The position numbers were made by a program, and so were the translations under genes. DNA of 5,334 bases from Pseudomonadota bacterium (GTDB taxonomy: Bacteria; Pseudomonadota; Gammaproteobacteria; Steroidobacterales; Steroidobacteraceae): positions 1-5,334 of the forward strand of contig JAKADE010000232.1 of NCBI GenBank assembly GCA_021820785.1, read 5' to 3'. Numbering within the stretch: the stretch's first letter is position 1; each line of letters starts with the position of its first letter. Below the pieces are notes generated by a model, which was not told where the DNA came from, did not search any database, and saw nothing but the letters and a program-made list of their open reading frames with translations. Shown one piece after another: positions 1 through 5,334 of the stretch.

Positions 1-447
1 CATGCCGATCGGGTCGCGGATGCCCTCCTGGCCGTCGACCACGAACTCCTGCGGCAGCACGTGCAGGATCTTCTGGTCGGCGGGGATGGCGAGCGCCCGC
101 GCCGCGTCGATCACGTGCTCGACGTCGCCCGGGGTCACCTCGCGGTCGCGGATCGCGACCACGCCGTGCGAGTTCAGACTGCGCACGTGGCTGCCGGCGA
201 TGCCGGCGAACACCGAGTGGATCTCGCAGCCGGCCATGAGCTCGGCCTCCTCGACCGCGCGCTGGATCGACTGCACGGTCGACTCGATGTTGACCACGAC
301 GCCCTTCTTCAGGCCGCGGGACGGCTGGGTGCCGATCCCGAGCACCTCGACGGCGCCGTCGGCCCCCACTTCCCCGACGAGGGCGAGCACCTTGGAGGTG
401 CCGATATCGAGACCGACGATGAGGTCCCGGTCGGATCGCTTACGCAT
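1..447 (-). CDS. ftsA: FtsA, actin-like divisome protein (N-terminal 149 residues, runs off left edge)
   Basis: FtsA is the actin-family ATP-binding protein that tethers FtsZ filaments to the inner membrane and recruits later division proteins. The visible part starts at ATG 447-445. It has the first phosphate-binding strand of the actin fold at residues 10-20 (IVGLDIGTSKV), then PSRGLKKG (42-49), a helix with ESTVQSIQRAVEEAELMAG (55-73), and an FtsA-specific 1C subdomain beginning around 80-85 (FAGIAG). It ends in LPQEFVVDGQEGIRDPIGM (131-149), matching the E. coli LHVIPQEY...QEGIKNPVG region. About a third of the usual ~410-420 residues is present; the rest, including the C-terminal membrane helix, lies beyond position 1. 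The start is supported by a strong Shine-Dalgarno sequence and by the lack of any N-terminal excess compared with E. coli FtsA. The gene overlaps the ftsQ end by 8 bases. Identification is very secure. Confidence 0.97.
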   Translation of the reverse strand, partial: MRKRSDRDLIVGLDIGTSKVLALVGEVGADGAVEVLGIGTQPSRGLKKGVVVNIESTVQSIQRAVEEAELMAGCEIHSVFAGIAGSHVRSLNSHGVVAIRDREVTPGDVEHVIDAARALAIPADQKILHVLPQEFVVDGQEGIRDPIGM

Positions 448-1225
448 CGCGGCCTCCTCCGGCGCGCGGCGCCGAAGTGTTGTCCTGCGGCGCGTTCGCG
501 CGCCAACCAATCGCAAAACCGTTCATGTAACGCATATCGATGTATGAGATGTCTCCGGCGCGCCGTTTGACGATCAGCAGCGCCACATTGACGAATTTTT
601 CAAACCGCGCCTCGAACTGCGAGCGCCCGAGCCGCACGGCGATGCCGTTGGCGAGCCGGAACGCCCAGGTGCCGCGCGCGCTCAGGCCGAGCGATGCAAT
701 CGCGAAGCCCTCCGGGGCAAGCTCCCCGCTCATGCGCAGGTAACGGCGCGTGACCTCGGCTTGCGTGCCGTCCGGACCGGAGAGGCTCGGCAGTCCGGCC
801 GGCACGGCGGCGGCATGGACGAGGAACAGATCCCCGGCCCGATTGACCAGTCCGTCCCCGTCCCAGCGCGCAAACGCGCGCTGCTCGTGCACCCGCACCG
901 CGAGCGTGTGCGGCCAGAGGCGGCGCACGCTCGCGTGCGCCACCCAGGGCAGCGCATCGACCGAGGCGCGCACCGCGGCGAGATTCACCGTGAGGATGCC
1001 GGAGCCGCCGGCGGCGGCGGCCACGGCCTGCTCGACCGCGAGCGGCGCGACGTGATGGAACTCGCCGCTCACGGTCACCGCGCGAATCGGACGGTTCAGC
1101 CCCCACAGCGCGATCAGGAGCAACGCGCACACGGCGGCAGTGCCGAGCGCACGGCGGATCATCCGCCGCGGGGGCGCGCCCTTCTCGCTGGCGCGGCGTG
1201 AGTCGCGTCGTTTGCGCTTGAACAT
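440..1225 (-). CDS. ftsQ: FtsQ, bitopic cell division protein
   Basis: FtsQ is a low-copy inner-membrane protein that forms the FtsQ-FtsB-FtsL complex and links early and late divisome parts. The 261-residue product (E. coli has 276) has a short, strongly basic cytoplasmic tail (1-27). A single membrane helix follows at about 28-44 (GTAAVCALLLIALWGL). The periplasmic POTRA domain is at about 48-121, with the typical LPWVAHASVRRLWPHTLAVRV (92-112), followed by the beta domain. The block ISYIDMRYMNGFAIGW (226-241) corresponds to the E. coli C-terminal strand that contacts FtsB. Start ATG 1225-1223 lies 2 bases after the ddl stop. The frame is open further upstream inside ddl, but that region has no FtsQ similarity. 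The upstream sequence (GGGGCGGGC) is only a weak ribosome binding site, so translation probably depends on coupling to ddl. The tail ends in an A/P/G/R-rich stretch, which is not conserved in the family. Confidence 0.96.
   Translation of the reverse strand: MFKRKRRDSRRASEKGAPPRRMIRRALGTAAVCALLLIALWGLNRPIRAVTVSGEFHHVAPLAVEQAVAAAAGGSGILTVNLAAVRASVDALPWVAHASVRRLWPHTLAVRVHEQRAFARWDGDGLVNRAGDLFLVHAAAVPAGLPSLSGPDGTQAEVTRRYLRMSGELAPEGFAIASLGLSARGTWAFRLANGIAVRLGRSQFEARFEKFVNVALLIVKRRAGDISYIDMRYMNGFAIGWRANAPQDNTSAPRAGGGRDA
453..460 (-). promoter_or_regulatory. Ribosome binding site of ftsA
   Basis: The mRNA reads GGAGGAGG here, 5 bases before the ATG of ftsA. It is the strongest Shine-Dalgarno match in the window and lies within the last codons of ftsQ, where it encodes part of a Gly-Gly-Gly-Arg run. 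It fixes the ftsA start. FtsA is made in larger amounts than FtsQ in studied bacteria, which fits an independent strong site here. Confidence 0.85.
461..504 (-). other. Two short GC-rich hairpins upstream of the ftsA ribosome site
   Basis: Two perfect inverted repeats lie in the 3' end of ftsQ. One spans 489-504, with 6-base arms GGCGCG/CGCGCC and a 4-base loop. The other spans 461-473, with 5-base arms GGCGC/GCGCC and a 3-base loop, and directly abuts the ftsA Shine-Dalgarno. Both would fold in the mRNA, but neither is followed by a U run, so they are not terminators. A role in ftsA translation is only a possibility, since short GC palindromes are common in DNA this rich in G+C. Confidence 0.3.
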
Positions 1226-1227
1226 GC

Positions 1228-2205
1228 TCAGCCCGCCCCGCCGCGCGGCCGGCGCACGAAGCTCGTCTCGAGCACCCGCCAGACCAGCTCGTCGAAATCG
1301 ATGCCGGCCGCCTTGGCCGCCATCGGCACCAGCGAGTGTCCGGTCATTCCGGGCACGGTGTTGATCTCGAGCAATTGTGCGCGGCCGGCGGGATCCATCA
1401 TGAAGTCCACACGCCCCCAGCCTTCGCCGCCGACGGCCGCGAACGCCGCGAGCGCCAGGCTCGCCAGATGCCGTTCGGCGGGCTCGGAGAGTCCCGACGG
1501 ACAGAGGTAGCGCGTGTCGTCGCGCTCGTATTTGGCCTCGTAGTCGTAGAAGGCCCGCGGCGTCTCGATGCGGATCGGGGGCAGCGCCGCGCCCTGCAGC
1601 AGCGCAACGGTGTACTCCCCTCCGGTGATCCACGCCTCGGCGAATACGCTCGCCTCGACGGCACGCGCTGTGGCATAGGCGCCGGGCAGGTCCTCGGCGC
1701 GCGTCACCTTGCTCATCCCGACGCTCGAGCCCTGCCCCGCCGGCTTGACGATGAGCGGCAGGCCGAGCTGCTCCAGTGCGAGCTCGAAATCCCCCGGGCC
1801 CGTCAGCGCGAGCGCCGGGGGCGTCGGCACGCCGACGGCGTGCGCAAGCCGCTTGGTGCGCAGTTTGTCCATCGCGATCGCCGAGCCCAGCACGCCGCTG
1901 CCGGTGTAGGGCATCCCCAGATACTCGAGCGCGCCCTGCAGGGTGCCGTCCTCGCCGCCCGGACCGTGCAGCGCGATCCACACCCGATCGAAGCGTCCCG
2001 CGGCGAGCTCCGTCAGCGCACGCTCGCGCGGATCGAACGCCTCGGCGGCGACGCCGCGGCGCTTCAGCGCTTCGAGCACTGCGGCTCCGGAGAGCAGGGA
2101 AATCTCCCGCTCGCTGGACTCACCGCCGGCGAGCACCGCGACGCGTCCGAACTGCCCGGCCGCGCCGGCGCGATGCAACCAGGCCGGATCGTGCGTGAGC
2201 GGCAT
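1228..2205 (-). CDS. ddl: D-alanine--D-alanine ligase (DdlB type)
   Basis: This ATP-grasp enzyme joins two D-Ala molecules in the cytoplasm, giving the dipeptide that MurF adds to the UDP-MurNAc tripeptide. The 325-residue product aligns with E. coli DdlB with an offset of 10 through the centre of the protein. The catalytic triad E15/S150/Y216 of E. coli corresponds to E32 (in ESSERE), S160 (in [10 protein letters not shown]) and Y226 (in FYDYEAKY). ATP-site residues K114, K154, E190 and E197 and metal ligands D267, E280 and N282 ([10 protein letters not shown]) are all present. Tyr226, rather than Phe, is the known marker for D-Ala-D-Ala rather than D-Ala-D-lactate synthesis. Start ATG 2205-2203 is the first codon after the murB stop (TGATG, 1-base overlap) and follows a strong Shine-Dalgarno. 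About 17 residues precede the conserved core, similar to longer N-termini in some other gammaproteobacterial DdlB proteins. Confidence 0.97.
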   Translation of the reverse strand: MPLTHDPAWLHRAGAAGQFGRVAVLAGGESSEREISLLSGAAVLEALKRRGVAAEAFDPRERALTELAAGRFDRVWIALHGPGGEDGTLQGALEYLGMPYTGSGVLGSAIAMDKLRTKRLAHAVGVPTPPALALTGPGDFELALEQLGLPLIVKPAGQGSSVGMSKVTRAEDLPGAYATARAVEASVFAEAWITGGEYTVALLQGAALPPIRIETPRAFYDYEAKYERDDTRYLCPSGLSEPAERHLASLALAAFAAVGGEGWGRVDFMMDPAGRAQLLEINTVPGMTGHSLVPMAAKAAGIDFDELVWRVLETSFVRRPRGGAG

Positions 2206-3101
2206 CAGCGCGCCTCCCCGACGATGCGCACTTCGGTGTGCAGCGTCACGCCGTGCTCGCGCGCGACCGTCTCGCGGACCGTCTGGATCAGCGACTCGAT
2301 GTCAGTCGCGGTGGCATTGCCGTCGTTGACAATGAAGTTGGCGTGCTTGGTCGACACCGATGCACCGCCGATGGCGCGGCCCTTCAGGCCGCTCGCCTCG
2401 ATCAGCCGGGCGGCATGGTCGCCCGGCGGGTTGACGAACACCGATCCGCAGCTCCAGGCGCCGATCGGCTGCGTGGCACGGCGTCGCTCGAGCAGCTCGC
2501 GCACCCCGCCGTCGTGCTCGATGGCTCGTTTCTCGAAGCGCAGCCGCGCGGCCAGGAACCACTCGCCCTCGGCCGGCGGCTCGACGTGTCGGTAGCTCAC
2601 GCGGTACTCGCCGGCCTCGCGCCGGTGTTCGCGCCCCTGGCGGTCGATGGTCTCGACTTCGAGCACGTGCCGCCAGGTCTCGCCGCCGAACGCCCCAGCG
2701 TTCATGGCGAGCGCCCCGCCGAGGGTGCCCGGAATGCCGGCGAAGAACTCCGCCGGCCCGAGTCCCCAGCGCACGCATTGCCGCGCGATGCGCGCGCATG
2801 CGACGCCGGCCTCGCCGTACACTGAGGTCTCGCTGGTGCGCTCGAACCGGTCCAGCGTTCCGTGAGTGCACACCACGACACCGCGCAGGCCGCCGTCGCG
2901 CACCAGCAGGTTGCTGCCGAGACCGACCCAATACACCGGCAGGTCCGGCGGCAGCGTGCGCAGAAAGGCGGCGAGGTCGGTGCGGTTCTCCGGAGTGAAG
3001 AACATCTGCGCCGGGCCGCCGACGTGCCAGGAGGTATGCCGGCTCATTGGCTCCTCGAAGCGCACCCGGGCGCGAAACTGCGGAGCGAGCGCGACGGTCA
3101 T
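2205..3101 (-). CDS. murB: UDP-N-acetylmuramate dehydrogenase (short, type II MurB)
   Basis: MurB is an FAD enzyme that uses NADPH to reduce the enolpyruvyl group of UDP-GlcNAc-enolpyruvate, giving UDP-MurNAc, the substrate of MurC. The 298-residue product opens with the typical [12 protein letters not shown] (20-31). FAD-binding segments follow: [13 protein letters not shown] (59-71) and [20 protein letters not shown] (122-141). Likely active-site residues are R167 in YRVSYR (166-171), S220 in SCGSVFVNP (217-225) as proton donor, and E290 in TEVRIVG (289-295). The length and the CGSVF...HANFIVN arrangement fit the ~300-residue type II MurB, not the ~340-residue E. coli type I form with its extra Tyr loop. 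The usual basic residue in GSxF(K/R)NP is Val223 here. Start ATG 3101-3099 overlaps the murC stop as ATGA; its ribosome site is weak (AGGCGGGA). E. coli has murB outside the dcw cluster, so its place here is informative. Confidence 0.96.
   Translation of the reverse strand: MTVALAPQFRARVRFEEPMSRHTSWHVGGPAQMFFTPENRTDLAAFLRTLPPDLPVYWVGLGSNLLVRDGGLRGVVVCTHGTLDRFERTSETSVYGEAGVACARIARQCVRWGLGPAEFFAGIPGTLGGALAMNAGAFGGETWRHVLEVETIDRQGREHRREAGEYRVSYRHVEPPAEGEWFLAARLRFEKRAIEHDGGVRELLERRRATQPIGAWSCGSVFVNPPGDHAARLIEASGLKGRAIGGASVSTKHANFIVNDGNATATDIESLIQTVRETVAREHGVTLHTEVRIVGEAR
2213..2219 (-). promoter_or_regulatory. Ribosome binding site of ddl
   Basis: The mRNA reads GGGGAGG, 7 bases before the ddl ATG and inside the last codons of murB. 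Its good match and spacing support the long form of Ddl with its ~17-residue N-terminal extension. Together with the TGATG junction it allows both fresh initiation and termination-reinitiation from murB. Confidence 0.8.
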
Positions 3102-4552
3102 GGCGATCCCGCCTGCGGCGGCGGCGCGGAGAGCTGCGCCGGCAGACCGTGCGCCACCGCGCTGATGTTGCCGGCCCCCATGGTCACGATCAGATCTCCG
3201 TCGCGGATCACGTCGCGCAGCGACTCGGCGAGTTCCTCGACGCGTGCGACGAACAGCGGCTCGACCTGACCGCGACTGCGGACCGCGCGGCAGATCGCCC
3301 GCCCGTCGGCCCCCGCGATCGGCGCTTCGCCGGCGGCGTAGACCTCGGTGACCAGCAGCACGTCGACCCCGGCGAGCACCCGACCGAAATCATCGATCAG
3401 GTCATGCGTGCGACTGTAGCGGTGCGGCTGGAACGCGAGCACGATCCGTCGCCCCGGGTAACCCTGACGCAACGCCTCGAGCGTCGCGGCGACCTCGGTG
3501 GGGTGATGACCGTAATCGTCGACGATCGTGACGGTGCCGGCCGCGGTGCGAACGTCGGCGATCTGCTGCAGCCGCCGGTCGATGCCCTGGAACTGCGCGA
3601 GCGCGCGGCTGATCGACGCATCGTCGATCCCGAGGTCGGTGGCGACGGCGATCGCCGCCAGCGCATTGAGGACGTTGTGCGTTCCGGGCAGGTTGACGGT
3701 GACCTCGAGCGCACCGCACGTCGGCCGCGTCACGGTGAAACGCGTGCTCAGTCCCTGACGGCGCAGATCGCTGCCACGGACGTCTGCATCCGGGCTCAGC
3801 CCGTAGGTCAGCACGTGCCGGCCGACGCGCGGCAGGATGGTGCGCACGTGCTCGCAATCCAGGCACAGCACCGCCAGCCCGTAGAACGGCAGGTTGTGCA
3901 GGAAATCGACGAAGCTCTGTGCCAGGCGCGAGAAGTCCCCGCCGTGGGTGGCCAGGTGGTCGTTGTCGATGTTGGTCACGACCGCGAGCACCGGCTGCAG
4001 ATGCATGAACGATGCGTCGCTCTCGTCCGCCTCGGCCACCAGATAGCGCCCCGAGCCGAGCCGCGCGTGACTGCCGGCGCTCTTGAGGCGTCCCCCGATG
4101 ACGAAGGTCGGATCCTCCCCGCCCTCGGCGAGGATGCTGGCGATCAGACTCGTGGTGGTGGTTTTGCCGTGCGTGCCGGCAACCGCGATCGCATAGCGGA
4201 AGCGCATCAGCTCCCCGAGCATCTCGGCGCGTGAGACCACCGGGATGCGCTGGGCGAGCGCCGCAGCCACTTCGGGATTCTCGCGCGGCACGGCGCCCGA
4301 GACCACCAGCACGTCGGCACCGGCGATGTTGGCCGCCGCATGGCCGATGGTGATGCGCGCCCCGAGGGCGCCGAGCCGCTCGGTCACCGCGCCGCCGCGC
4401 AGATCCGAGCCCTGCACCCGGTAGCCGAGATTCAGCAGCACCTCGGCGATGCCACTCATGCCACTGCCGCCGATGCCGACGAAGTGGATCGTGTCGATGC
4501 GCCGCATGCGGTCCATGCCGCGCTCGCGCGCCGTCGCTGTCGGTCCGCTCAT
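3098..4552 (-). CDS. murC: UDP-N-acetylmuramate--L-alanine ligase
   Basis: MurC is the first Mur ligase. It uses ATP in the cytoplasm to attach L-Ala to UDP-MurNAc. The 484-residue product (E. coli 491) has the three Mur ligase domains. The N-terminal UDP-binding Rossmann fold starts with [17 protein letters not shown] (22-38). The central ATPase domain carries the P-loop [11 protein letters not shown] (125-135), the Mg-binding ADESDASF (175-182), TNIDNDH (193-199) and [13 protein letters not shown] (288-300). The C-terminal domain carries [10 protein letters not shown] (345-354) and FQPHRYSRT (374-382), followed by [16 protein letters not shown] (403-418). All family-defining motifs are present. 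Start ATG 4552-4550 overlaps the murG stop as ATGA and follows a good Shine-Dalgarno (GGGAGGG). In-frame Met13 and Met16 are alternative starts close to the core, but they lack the overlap and the ribosome site. Confidence 0.97.
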   Translation of the reverse strand: MSGPTATARERGMDRMRRIDTIHFVGIGGSGMSGIAEVLLNLGYRVQGSDLRGGAVTERLGALGARITIGHAAANIAGADVLVVSGAVPRENPEVAAALAQRIPVVSRAEMLGELMRFRYAIAVAGTHGKTTTTSLIASILAEGGEDPTFVIGGRLKSAGSHARLGSGRYLVAEADESDASFMHLQPVLAVVTNIDNDHLATHGGDFSRLAQSFVDFLHNLPFYGLAVLCLDCEHVRTILPRVGRHVLTYGLSPDADVRGSDLRRQGLSTRFTVTRPTCGALEVTVNLPGTHNVLNALAAIAVATDLGIDDASISRALAQFQGIDRRLQQIADVRTAAGTVTIVDDYGHHPTEVAATLEALRQGYPGRRIVLAFQPHRYSRTHDLIDDFGRVLAGVDVLLVTEVYAAGEAPIAGADGRAICRAVRSRGQVEPLFVARVEELAESLRDVIRDGDLIVTMGAGNISAVAHGLPAQLSAPPPQAGSP

Positions 4553-5334
4553 GCGGCCCTCCCGAGATATCGCAGGCAGCTCGCGGCGAGCGCCTCGGTG
4601 GCATCGACACGGGCGAGTGCACGGGCACGCTCGGCCATGTCGATGAGTCGGTCGCGCGCGGCGCAGAGCCGCTCGAGTTCCGCGGCGAGCCGCTCGGCCG
4701 TCAGTTCGCGCTCCGGCAGCAGCACCGCGGCGCCCTGGCGCACCAGCAGCTCGGCGTTGCGCGTCTGGTGATCGTCGACGGCCGCCGGGAACGGCACCAA
4801 CACCGCGGCGAGGCCGGCCGCGGCGAGTTCCGAGACCGTGAGTGCCCCGGACCGGCAAATCACCAGATCCGCCCAGGCATAGGCCTCGGCCATGTCGGCG
4901 ATGAACGGCTGAACGTCGGCCACGACACCGGCCGCGGCATAACTGTCCCGGCACGCCTCGATCCAGCGTTCACCGGCCTGATGCCGCACCTCGATGGCGC
5001 GGCTCGCCGCGGCCCGCGCGAGCGCCTGCGGCACGACGGTGTTCAACCGTACCGCGCCCTGGCTGCCGCCGATGACCAGGACCCGCACCGCCGGGCCGCG
5101 ACCGGCGAGCCGCTCGCGCGGCGGGGCAAGCGCGGCGATCTCCTGACGCACCGGGTTGCCGATGGTCCGTGCCCGTACGTTCGGTCCGAAGCTGCCGGGG
5201 AAGGCCTCGAACACCTCGCGCGCGAGCGGTGCGAGCGCCCGGTTGGTGAAACCCGCCACGGCGTTCTGCTCGTGGATCAGCAGCGGCCGGCGTGTCAGCC
5301 ACGCGGCGATGCCGCCCGGGCCGGTGACGAACCC
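4549..5334 (-). CDS. murG: MurG, lipid II-forming GlcNAc transferase (C-terminal 261 residues, runs off right edge)
   Basis: MurG is a GT-B fold glycosyltransferase (family GT28) at the inner face of the cytoplasmic membrane. It moves GlcNAc from UDP-GlcNAc to lipid I, making lipid II. The frame is open to the window edge, so the first ~95 residues of the usual ~355 are missing. Visible residues, counted from the edge, include [12 protein letters not shown] (1-12), the HEQN motif (21-24), GNPVR (59-63), the glycine loop GGSQGA (89-94) that starts the C-terminal domain, [10 protein letters not shown] (160-169) with its UDP-GlcNAc-contacting Glu, and DDHQTRNAE (187-195) with the conserved Gln. 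All are family hallmarks. A GTG at 5259-5257 is only the Val26 codon within the gene and not a start. The stop TGA (4551-4549) lies inside the murC start. Confidence 0.97.
   Translation of the reverse strand, partial: GFVTGPGGIAAWLTRRPLLIHEQNAVAGFTNRALAPLAREVFEAFPGSFGPNVRARTIGNPVRQEIAALAPPRERLAGRGPAVRVLVIGGSQGAVRLNTVVPQALARAAASRAIEVRHQAGERWIEACRDSYAAAGVVADVQPFIADMAEAYAWADLVICRSGALTVSELAAAGLAAVLVPFPAAVDDHQTRNAELLVRQGAAVLLPERELTAERLAAELERLCAARDRLIDMAERARALARVDATEALAASCLRYLGRAA
4557..4563 (-). promoter_or_regulatory. Ribosome binding site of murC
   Basis: The mRNA reads GGGAGGG with 4 bases between its end and the murC ATG, inside the last codons of murG. It supports the start at 4552 over the in-frame Met13 and Met16 codons downstream, which have no such site. 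Confidence 0.75.

Noticed and set aside
1240..1249. Palindrome GCCGCGCGGC near the ddl end as a possible terminator
   Set aside because: It has no U run, sits inside the last ddl codons, and terminating there would cut off essential ftsQ and ftsA. It is a chance GC palindrome.
1226..1981. Possible upstream-extended FtsQ, as the ftsQ frame stays open through much of ddl
   Set aside because: The upstream part is an Arg/Ala/Gly-rich shadow of ddl with no FtsQ similarity. FtsQ has a normal length and a normal basic N-terminus from ATG 1225.
1336..2595. Plus-strand open frame of 419 codons antisense to ddl and murB
   Set aside because: It crosses the ddl/murB junction and gives an Arg/Ala-rich, low-complexity translation without family motifs. 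It is a composition shadow of the real genes.
2788..2799. Perfect 12-base palindrome ATGCGCGCGCAT
   Set aside because: It lies within well-conserved murB coding sequence (Ala-Arg-Ile codons) and is explained by GC-rich codon choice. There is no flanking regulatory context.
3047..4234. Plus-strand open frame of 395 codons antisense to murC
   Set aside because: It mirrors murC, whose motifs are all intact on the other strand. Long antisense frames are expected when third codon positions are nearly all G or C. The translation is Arg/Asp/Gly-rich, has no recognisable domain and no ribosome site was seen.
5257..5259. GTG as a start for a shorter MurG-like protein
   Set aside because: The frame is open to the window edge, and the residues before it ([12 protein letters not shown]) are conserved MurG sequence.
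1..5334. A novel system, mobile element, CRISPR array, tRNA or riboswitch
   Set aside because: The whole window is accounted for by six conserved minus-strand housekeeping genes with gaps of at most 2 bases. No direct repeats, integrase-like frames or structured RNA were seen.

Overview
The window is an internal piece of a bacterial division and cell wall (dcw) cluster. It is read entirely from the minus strand and is packed with coding sequence. In transcription order, from high to low coordinates, it holds the 3' two thirds of murG, complete murC, murB, ddl (ddlB type) and ftsQ, and the first 149 codons of ftsA, which runs off the left edge. No RNA gene, mobile element, CRISPR array or insertion was seen. 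There is no non-coding stretch longer than 2 bases.

The organism is most likely a GC-rich proteobacterium, probably a gammaproteobacterium. Base composition is roughly 70% G+C by eye. The gene order murG-murC-(murB)-ddl-ftsQ-ftsA is the proteobacterial dcw order. MurG, MurC, Ddl and FtsA align by memory almost block for block with the Escherichia coli proteins. The murB gene lies between murC and ddl, which is not the E. coli arrangement, and it encodes a short MurB of about 300 residues. This layout is typical of other GC-rich gammaproteobacterial lineages such as purple-sulfur-bacteria relatives, but genus cannot be decided from this window.

The genes form one pathway followed by the machine that uses it. 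MurB and MurC act in the cytoplasm on UDP-MurNAc precursors: MurB makes UDP-MurNAc and MurC adds L-Ala. Ddl makes the D-Ala-D-Ala that ends the stem peptide. MurG adds GlcNAc to lipid I at the inner face of the membrane. FtsQ and FtsA belong to the divisome that directs septal wall synthesis. The five gene junctions are, in order, a 4-base ATGA overlap, a second 4-base ATGA overlap, a 1-base TGATG overlap, a 2-base gap and an 8-base overlap. This points to a single polycistronic mRNA with translational coupling.

No previously undescribed system is visible. The points worth a second look are modest: the position and type of murB, unequal ribosome binding sites along the operon, and two GC hairpins with a relatively AT-rich patch just upstream of ftsA.
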